From JAVWGW01 sp036655915 (GTDB lineage Bacteria; Actinomycetota; Coriobacteriia; Coriobacteriales; Eggerthellaceae), in the NCBI GenBank assembly GCA_036655915.1, contig JAVVPE010000046.1, positions 1 through 12,234 on the forward strand: a stretch of 12,234 nucleotides of DNA. The letters are read 5' to 3'. Each line of letters opens with the position of its first letter. Position 1 is the stretch's first letter. The notes beneath the pieces are model-generated. The model saw only the letters and a program-made list of their open reading frames with translations, searched no databases and was not told where the DNA came from. Of this stretch, positions 8,237 through 12,234 are shown piece after piece. The translations under genes were made by a program, and so were the position numbers.

Positions 8237-9204
8237 TTGAAAGTAAGGCGGCAGCTGTGCTTAAAGTTTCGGTGGTGATACCGTGCTATTATTCCGAAAA
8301 AACGATAGCGCGCGTGGTTTGTGCCACGCGCGATGAACTGCTGCGCGCCGGTTATGACTACGAATTCATTTTGGTCAACGATGGCTCCACCGATGCAACT
8401 TTCGCAGAAATCACTCGCCTTGGCCAAGAGGATAGCGCCATCAAGGGCATCGACCTTATGCGTAATTTCGGTCAGCACAACGCAATTATGGCGGGGCTGC
8501 GTGAAGTGAGTGGCGATTGGGTGATGCTGATGGATGATGATATGCAAACGCATCCCTCGCAGTGCCCCCTTCTGCTGGATAAAATGAGTGAAGGCTTCGA
8601 CGTGGTGTTTGTTGAGTATTTCCAGCACAAAGAAAGTTGCTTGCGCCGTGCAGGGTCCCGTTTTGCCATGTGGTCTATCCGCGTTTTGGCGGGGTGCCCT
8701 AAAAATATCACCGATAGCAATTTTTTCATCATGACGCGCCAGGTATGCGATGAATTGACGCGCTATGAAAGCCCGCGCGTATACGTGCAGGGGCTCATTT
8801 TCCGCACCACAAACCGCATTGCTAATGTGGGTGTTGAACATTTTGATCGCGACCAAGGGGCATCGGGTTATACCCTTAAAAGCCTGATCAGCCTGTGGTC
8901 GACCATCTTGAATTTTTCAGTGACGCCGCTGCGCTTGTCGTCTCTGTTTGGCGTTTTGTTTGGCGGGGCGGGTCTGGTGGGTGCCATCATTTTGTTTGTG
9001 CGGCGGCTGGCCGATCCGGAAATGCCGCTGGGCTGGGCTTCCACCATGGTGGCAATTTTGGTGTGCGCGGGTGCAATCATGTTGTGCCTGGGATTTGTGG
9101 GCGAATACGTGGGACGCCTGTTTATGGCGGCCAATCACCACCCGCAATTTATCGTGCGCCAACAAAAAAACTGCGCCCTGCCCAAGGAGGACCACCGTGG
9201 CTAG
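8233..9204 (+). CDS. Polyprenyl-phosphate glycosyltransferase, GT2 (ArnC/CsbB-like)
   Basis: A 323-residue family 2 glycosyltransferase that is expected to move a sugar from a nucleotide donor to undecaprenyl phosphate on the cytoplasmic face. The GT-A domain covers residues 11-225. It shows VSVVIPCYYSE (12-22), LVNDGSTD (47-54), LMRNFGQHNAIMAGL (75-89) and the metal motif DDDMQTHP (101-108), which corresponds to the DDDLQ of ArnC, GtrB and CsbB. Conserved R-D-Q-G-A-S-G-Y-T-L (206-215) corresponds to the R-x-x-G-x-S-K-Y region of ArnC. Two membrane helices follow at about 236-256 and 269-291, as in this family. ATG 8233 overlaps the ATP-grasp stop in ATGA. Its own 3' end overlaps the next gene by eight bases. 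The donor here is most likely a dTDP-4-aminosugar made by the operon, which is inferred; UDP donors are more common in the characterised relatives. Confidence 0.92.
   Translation: MIESKAAAVLKVSVVIPCYYSEKTIARVVCATRDELLRAGYDYEFILVNDGSTDATFAEITRLGQEDSAIKGIDLMRNFGQHNAIMAGLREVSGDWVMLMDDDMQTHPSQCPLLLDKMSEGFDVVFVEYFQHKESCLRRAGSRFAMWSIRVLAGCPKNITDSNFFIMTRQVCDELTRYESPRVYVQGLIFRTTNRIANVGVEHFDRDQGASGYTLKSLISLWSTILNFSVTPLRLSSLFGVLFGGAGLVGAIILFVRRLADPEMPLGWASTMVAILVCAGAIMLCLGFVGEYVGRLFMAANHHPQFIVRQQKNCALPKEDHRG
9184..9190 (+). promoter_or_regulatory. Ribosome binding site of the PLP decarboxylase
   Basis: AAGGAGG, a near-perfect anti-16S match, lies six bases before GTG 9197, inside the end of the glycosyltransferase gene. 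It fixes this GTG as the start and rules out the much longer upstream open frame, which is a shadow of the glycosyltransferase. Confidence 0.9.
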
Positions 9205-10453
9205 CCTGCTTGATTTAGAAACACCCTGCTTTGTGTTCGATGAACAGCAGCTCAAAGAAAATCTGACCGATTTTCAGAAGGCCTTGCGCGCGCATTGGTC
9301 GCCCAAGGCTCTTGTTGCCTATTCGGTGAAAACCAATCCGCTTGCGTGGGTGCTTGAAACAGCCCGCAGCCTTGGTTGCTGGGCCGAAGTCGTATCCGAT
9401 GCAGAATATGAGTGGGCGCAAAAGTGCGGCTATGAGCCTGCACACATTGTGTTTAACGGGCCAATCAAGGGTAAGGATCATTTTTTTGCGGCGCTGTGTG
9501 CGGGCGGCGTAGTCAACATAGATTCCATGCGCGAAATGGCCTGGCTGAGCGAATACGCCCAAACAGATAATCCCCCAGCGGCGGTGGGCCTGCGCGTCAA
9601 CATCGATGTGGAGCACTTTTGTCCGGGGGAAACCGTGACGGGCAGTGCGGGGGGTCGCTTCGGTTTCTGCTATGAAAATGGCGATTTTGATCGCGTGCTT
9701 GCCCAGGTAAAGGGCTGGGGGCACCGGGTGCGCCTTGCTGGCCTGCACCTGCACGTAACCACGCAAAGCCGTTCGGTGGGGGTGTATCGGGTATTGGCTT
9801 CCCATGCTGCGCGCATCATCGTAGAAAATGGCCTCACCTTGGACTACCTTGATATCGGCGGCGGATTTTTCGGCGGCGGGCCGCTCAATAAAGGCGCCTA
9901 TGATGCCTATGTTGTGGCTATTGCCGAAGAGCTTGCGGGGGTGTGCAATCGCGAAACCACGACGCTTATTGTGGAACCGGGCGGCGCGGTTGTATGCACG
10001 CCGGGTATCTACGCCGGCCGCGTACTGGATGTGAAAGATACCACCGTCGATCGCTTTGTGGTCACCCAGCTTTCGCGCATAAATATCGACCACGAAATGA
10101 AGAAGGATTCCTATGTGCACAGCGTGCTCTACAACGATCAAACCCCCCGCGTGTTTGCGGCAGCGACCGCGCCTGGGCCTGGGACAGCGCACGTGTGCCC
10201 GGCACCCCAGGAAGAAGCACGCCGCATTCTGCCCCGCCAGGTGGTGTGTGGTTACACCTGCATGGAAAGCGATCGCTTGTGCGTTTTACACAATGAAGCT
10301 GAACTGCGGGTGGGGGATATGATGATCATACATAATGCGGGTGCCTATTCACTTTCGTTTACCCCCGGCTTCTTCATAGATTACCCCCCGGTAGTCTATG
10401 CCAAAAATGCAGCAGGGGAGTATACGCTTGTGCGGGGCAGGGTTGCCTCATGA
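9197..10453 (+). CDS. PLP-dependent decarboxylase, LysA/Orn-DC fold (type III)
   Basis: A 418-residue enzyme of the alanine-racemase-fold PLP decarboxylases (DAP, ornithine, carboxynorspermidine and BtrK-type). It starts with ETPCFVFDEQQLKEN (8-22). The PLP lysine is K45 in AYSVKTNP. Further motifs are GRFGF (153-157), HLHVTTQ (184-190, the place of the H-I-G-S-Q motif of LysA), the phosphate loop DIGGGFFGGG (219-228) and EPGGA (260-264). The C-terminal half-site has C355 in GYTCMESD (352-359) and an N-A-G-A-Y motif (380-384) with Y384. So the catalytic parts of a decarboxylase seem present. The usual EPGR arginine is replaced by glycine, as would fit a different substrate from DAP. It sits between sugar genes rather than with lysine biosynthesis, which argues against LysA itself. 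The substrate is unknown; action on an aminoacylated sugar or on the amino acid used by the ATP-grasp ligase is an inference. Confidence 0.85.
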   Translation: MASLLDLETPCFVFDEQQLKENLTDFQKALRAHWSPKALVAYSVKTNPLAWVLETARSLGCWAEVVSDAEYEWAQKCGYEPAHIVFNGPIKGKDHFFAALCAGGVVNIDSMREMAWLSEYAQTDNPPAAVGLRVNIDVEHFCPGETVTGSAGGRFGFCYENGDFDRVLAQVKGWGHRVRLAGLHLHVTTQSRSVGVYRVLASHAARIIVENGLTLDYLDIGGGFFGGGPLNKGAYDAYVVAIAEELAGVCNRETTTLIVEPGGAVVCTPGIYAGRVLDVKDTTVDRFVVTQLSRINIDHEMKKDSYVHSVLYNDQTPRVFAAATAPGPGTAHVCPAPQEEARRILPRQVVCGYTCMESDRLCVLHNEAELRVGDMMIIHNAGAYSLSFTPGFFIDYPPVVYAKNAAGEYTLVRGRVAS

Positions 10454-11607
10454 TGTCCGAAAAAAAAGTGTATTTCAACAAACCACCCTTTGTTCCTAGC
10501 GCCTACACCTATATGCGCCAGGCCATTGAAGCCGGCCACATCTGCGGCGATGGGGTGTTCACCCACCGCTGCAGCGCCTGGATCGAACAGCGCTTTGGCA
10601 CGCAGAAAGCCTTGCTTACCACCAGCGGCACCGCTGCTTTGGAAATGGCAGCCTGGTTGTGCCAGCTGCAACCCGGCGATGAAGTGATTATGCCCAGCTA
10701 CACCTTTTCTTCCACAGCAACCGCCTTTGTGCTGGTGGGGGCCAAGCTTGTGTTTGTCGATGTGCGCCCCGACACCATGAATATCGATGAGACGAAAATA
10801 GAGGCGGCCATTACCAGCCGCACGCGCGTGATTGTGCCCGTGCACTATGCTGGGGTGCCCTGCAATATGGATGCCATCATGCACATTGCCGCGCGTCACA
10901 ATCTGTATGTGGTGGAAGATGCCGCGCAGGGGGTTATGAGCAGCTACAAGGGCAAACCGCTGGGTACCATCGGTGATTTTGGGTGCCTTTCGTTTCACGA
11001 AACGAAAAATTATTCCATGGGTGAAGGCGGCGCTTTGCTTATTCGCGATGCCTGCCACAACGAACAGGCCGAGGTTTTGCGCGAAAAGGGAACGGATCGC
11101 TCACGATTTTTCCGCGGCCAGGTAGATAAATATACCTGGGTCGATTACGGGTCCAGCTATCTTCCCAGCGATTTGAATGCGGCCTATCTGTGGTCGCAGC
11201 TTGAAGTGGCCGATGCCATCAACACCGAACGCTTGCGCCTGTGGCAGTGCTATTATCAAGCGCTGCAACCCCTTGCGCAGCGCGGCTTGTTGGTGCTGCC
11301 CACAGTGCCTGCCACCTGCGAGTACAATGCTCATATGTTCTATGTGAAGTGCGCCGATTTGCAAACCCGCACAGCTTTCATTGCAAGCTTGAAGGCCCAA
11401 GGCGTGTGCAGTGTGTTTCATTATATTCCGCTGCATTCAGCACCGGCGGGCAAGAAGTTTGGATGCTTTGTGGGGCAGGATTGCTTTACCACCAGCGATT
11501 CCCAACGCCTGGTGCGCCTGCCGTTGTATTACGGCCTAAGCGATTGCGATCAGGCCGCCGTGATCGAGGCGGTCTTTGCCTTTTTCGACCAGGCAGAGCA
11601 GCGCTAA
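10450..11607 (+). CDS. rffA: dTDP-4-amino-4,6-dideoxygalactose transaminase (RffA/WecE)
   Basis: A 385-residue DegT/DnrJ/EryC1 sugar aminotransferase that turns dTDP-4-keto-6-deoxyglucose into dTDP-4-amino-4,6-dideoxy-D-galactose using PLP and glutamate. From memory, it resembles E. coli WecE through most of its length. Shared stretches include GDEVIMPSYTF (76-86), VFVDVRPDTMNIDET (101-115), RVIVPVHYAGV (126-136), VVEDAAQGVMS (154-164), FHETKNY (182-188), FRGQVDKYTW and VFHYIPLHSAP. The PLP lysine is K186 and the pyridine-binding aspartate is D157. There is a one-residue shortening just after K186 (SMGEGG versus TAGGEGG). The start is ATG 10450, overlapping the decarboxylase stop as ATGA; a second ATG at 10453 is an alternative. 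The ribosome site is weak. The substrate is available from rmlA-rmlB in this operon. Quinovosamine-type specificity is an alternative, but WecE likeness favours Fuc4N. Confidence 0.93.
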   Translation: MMSEKKVYFNKPPFVPSAYTYMRQAIEAGHICGDGVFTHRCSAWIEQRFGTQKALLTTSGTAALEMAAWLCQLQPGDEVIMPSYTFSSTATAFVLVGAKLVFVDVRPDTMNIDETKIEAAITSRTRVIVPVHYAGVPCNMDAIMHIAARHNLYVVEDAAQGVMSSYKGKPLGTIGDFGCLSFHETKNYSMGEGGALLIRDACHNEQAEVLREKGTDRSRFFRGQVDKYTWVDYGSSYLPSDLNAAYLWSQLEVADAINTERLRLWQCYYQALQPLAQRGLLVLPTVPATCEYNAHMFYVKCADLQTRTAFIASLKAQGVCSVFHYIPLHSAPAGKKFGCFVGQDCFTTSDSQRLVRLPLYYGLSDCDQAAVIEAVFAFFDQAEQR

Positions 11608-11609
11608 CA

Positions 11610-11981
11610 GTGGGTGCTTCGAAATTCAAAACGTTTCTGTCGCTGCATTTTTTCTTGATGCTGTATTCGGTCACCGAAGTGTTGGGGAAAAGCGCTTCGG
11701 CCTACCCCTTAAGCGATCCGCGCTTTTTCCTGCTTTACGGCAGCATCCTTCTTATTTTGGTGGTGTATGCCCTGGGGTGGCAGCAGGTTATCAAGCACCT
11801 GCCGCTTACCACGGCGTTTGCCAACAAGGCCGTCACCGTTTTTTGGGGAATCATCTGGGGTGCCCTGTTTTTTCAGGAAGCCGTAACGCCGCTGAAACTT
11901 GCCGGCGTTGCCCTTATCATCGCCGGCGTGCTGCTGTTTTCGCGCTCTGATGTGGGGGAGGTTGCCAGCGATGAATCTTGA
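11610..11981 (+). CDS. Small SMR/EamA-like membrane protein, ArnE-like flippase subunit
   Basis: A 123-residue protein starting at GTG 11610, two bases after the rffA stop. It has four hydrophobic helices at about residues 5-26, 36-55, 66-85 and 91-110, the layout of the small multidrug-resistance/ArnE/ArnF type (half of a DMT/EamA fold). The third and fourth helices show T-T-A-F-A-N-K-A-V and A-G-V-A-L-I-I-A-G-V-L-L-F, the latter a common DMT ending. In the ArnEF pair, two such proteins flip undecaprenyl-phosphate-aminoarabinose across the membrane. Here the partner is the next gene, which overlaps by eleven bases. The operon makes an aminosugar, so a flippase role is a reasonable inference. 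A drug-efflux role is less likely in this context. Upstream in-frame extension into rffA is a shadow. Confidence 0.75.
   Translation: MGASKFKTFLSLHFFLMLYSVTEVLGKSASAYPLSDPRFFLLYGSILLILVVYALGWQQVIKHLPLTTAFANKAVTVFWGIIWGALFFQEAVTPLKLAGVALIIAGVLLFSRSDVGEVASDES
11954..11961 (+). promoter_or_regulatory. Ribosome binding site of the second small membrane protein
   Basis: GGGGGAGG lies nine bases before ATG 11971, inside the end of the preceding gene. It supports the start and suggests both subunits are made in similar amounts. Confidence 0.7.
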
Positions 11982-12234
11982 AATGCTGCCCTATGTGGCC
12001 ATCGCTTTGCTGGGCGTTTTCATCAGCGCCGTTTCGCAAGTTATGCTTAAAAAAGAAGCCCTGCGCCCCCACACCAGCTTTTGGAAAGAATACGCAAACC
12101 CCCTGGTGGTGGCGTCGTATGCTCTCATGTTGGTCACTACGCTTATGGCCATTATCGCCTATCGCGGCATCCCGCTTTCCATGGGACCGGTGCTAGAAGC
12201 CACCAGCTATATTTACGTGACCATTTTCGGCGTG
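11971..12234 (+). CDS. Small SMR/EamA-like membrane protein, ArnF-like subunit, 3' truncated
   Basis: The frame from ATG 11971 is open to the last base, giving 88 residues without a stop. The first helix is at about 7-26 (YVAIALLGVFISAVSQVMLK). A charged segment, KKEALRPHTS, follows at 27-36. A second helix is at about 44-62, and the third begins with G-P-V-L-E-A-T-S-Y-I-Y near 71-80. The R-G-I-P-L-S-x-G pattern before it is typical of SMR/ArnF-like proteins. The first helix with its S-x-x-x-L-K-K and the partner upstream suggest the second half of a heterodimeric transporter. The pair most likely flips the lipid-linked aminosugar; this is by analogy with ArnE/ArnF. A fourth helix presumably lies beyond the window. 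The other frame over this stretch (11978-12196) is a shadow. Confidence 0.78.
   Translation, partial: MNLEMLPYVAIALLGVFISAVSQVMLKKEALRPHTSFWKEYANPLVVASYALMLVTTLMAIIAYRGIPLSMGPVLEATSYIYVTIFGV

Noticed and set aside
8143..8856. Minus-strand open frame of 237 codons
   Set aside because: It is antisense to the ATP-grasp end and the GT2 domain, with no family motif. It is explained by codon structure of the + strand genes.
9215..10192. Long open frame (325 codons) on the minus strand
   Set aside because: It lies wholly opposite the decarboxylase gene, whose motifs are clear. The translated product shows no recognisable family features and is a shadow of GC-rich coding sequence.
9197..10453. Diaminopimelate decarboxylase of lysine biosynthesis (lysA)
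   Set aside because: The fold is right, but the EPGR and HIGSQ motifs differ and the gene is embedded between surface-sugar genes with no lysine-pathway neighbours.
11241..11609. Upstream extension of the first small membrane protein
   Set aside because: This part overlaps rffA in another frame and gives Cys- and Ala-rich sequence of no family. The GTG at 11610 matches the start of the membrane domain.
1..12234. CRISPR arrays, tRNA or rRNA genes, insertion sequences
   Set aside because: No regularly spaced repeats, RNA gene signatures, transposase-like genes or terminal inverted repeats were seen. Nearly all bases are in coding frames.

Overview
The window is a densely packed, single-direction (+ strand) stretch of a bacterial chromosome. 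It starts inside a transcription regulator gene and ends inside a small membrane-protein gene. The organism cannot be named from the sequence. A YfhO-type membrane glycosyltransferase, strong GGAGG-like ribosome sites, GTG starts and moderately high GC in the main cluster suggest a Gram-positive bacterium, possibly a Coriobacteriia-type actinomycete. That taxonomic guess is low confidence.

Region 1 (1-2004) holds the 3' part of a helix-turn-helix/WYL-like regulator and a MATE-family efflux transporter with its own strong ribosome site. This pair looks AT-richer than what follows and is probably a separate unit. About 100 bases without a gene follow, carrying a candidate extended -10 promoter.

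Region 2 (2103 to the right edge) is one tightly coupled operon of at least eight genes. Almost every junction is a 4-11 base overlap. The order is rmlA (rfbA), rmlB (rfbB), a YfhO-like GT-C membrane protein, an ATP-grasp ligase, a polyprenyl-phosphate GT2 glycosyltransferase, a LysA-fold PLP decarboxylase, an RffA/WecE-type sugar aminotransferase, and two small ArnE/ArnF-like (SMR/EamA) membrane proteins, the second cut by the window end.

Read together, RmlA, RmlB and RffA should make dTDP-4-amino-4,6-dideoxy-D-galactose (dTDP-Fuc4N). RmlC and RmlD, needed for rhamnose, are absent from the window. The GT2 enzyme would load the sugar onto undecaprenyl phosphate, the small SMR-like pair would flip it, and the YfhO-like GT-C protein would transfer it to a surface polymer or protein outside the membrane. 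This matches the layout of the ArnC/ArnEF/ArnT and CsbB/YfhO three-component systems. The unexplained and most interesting part is the ATP-grasp ligase plus PLP decarboxylase embedded in the operon. By analogy with BtrJ/BtrK of butirosin biosynthesis, they may attach an amino acid through its side-chain carboxylate to the sugar amine and then decarboxylate it, or otherwise make an amine/amino-acid substituent. This would be an amino-acid-decorated Fuc4N surface glycosylation system. Its function is inferred, not shown.
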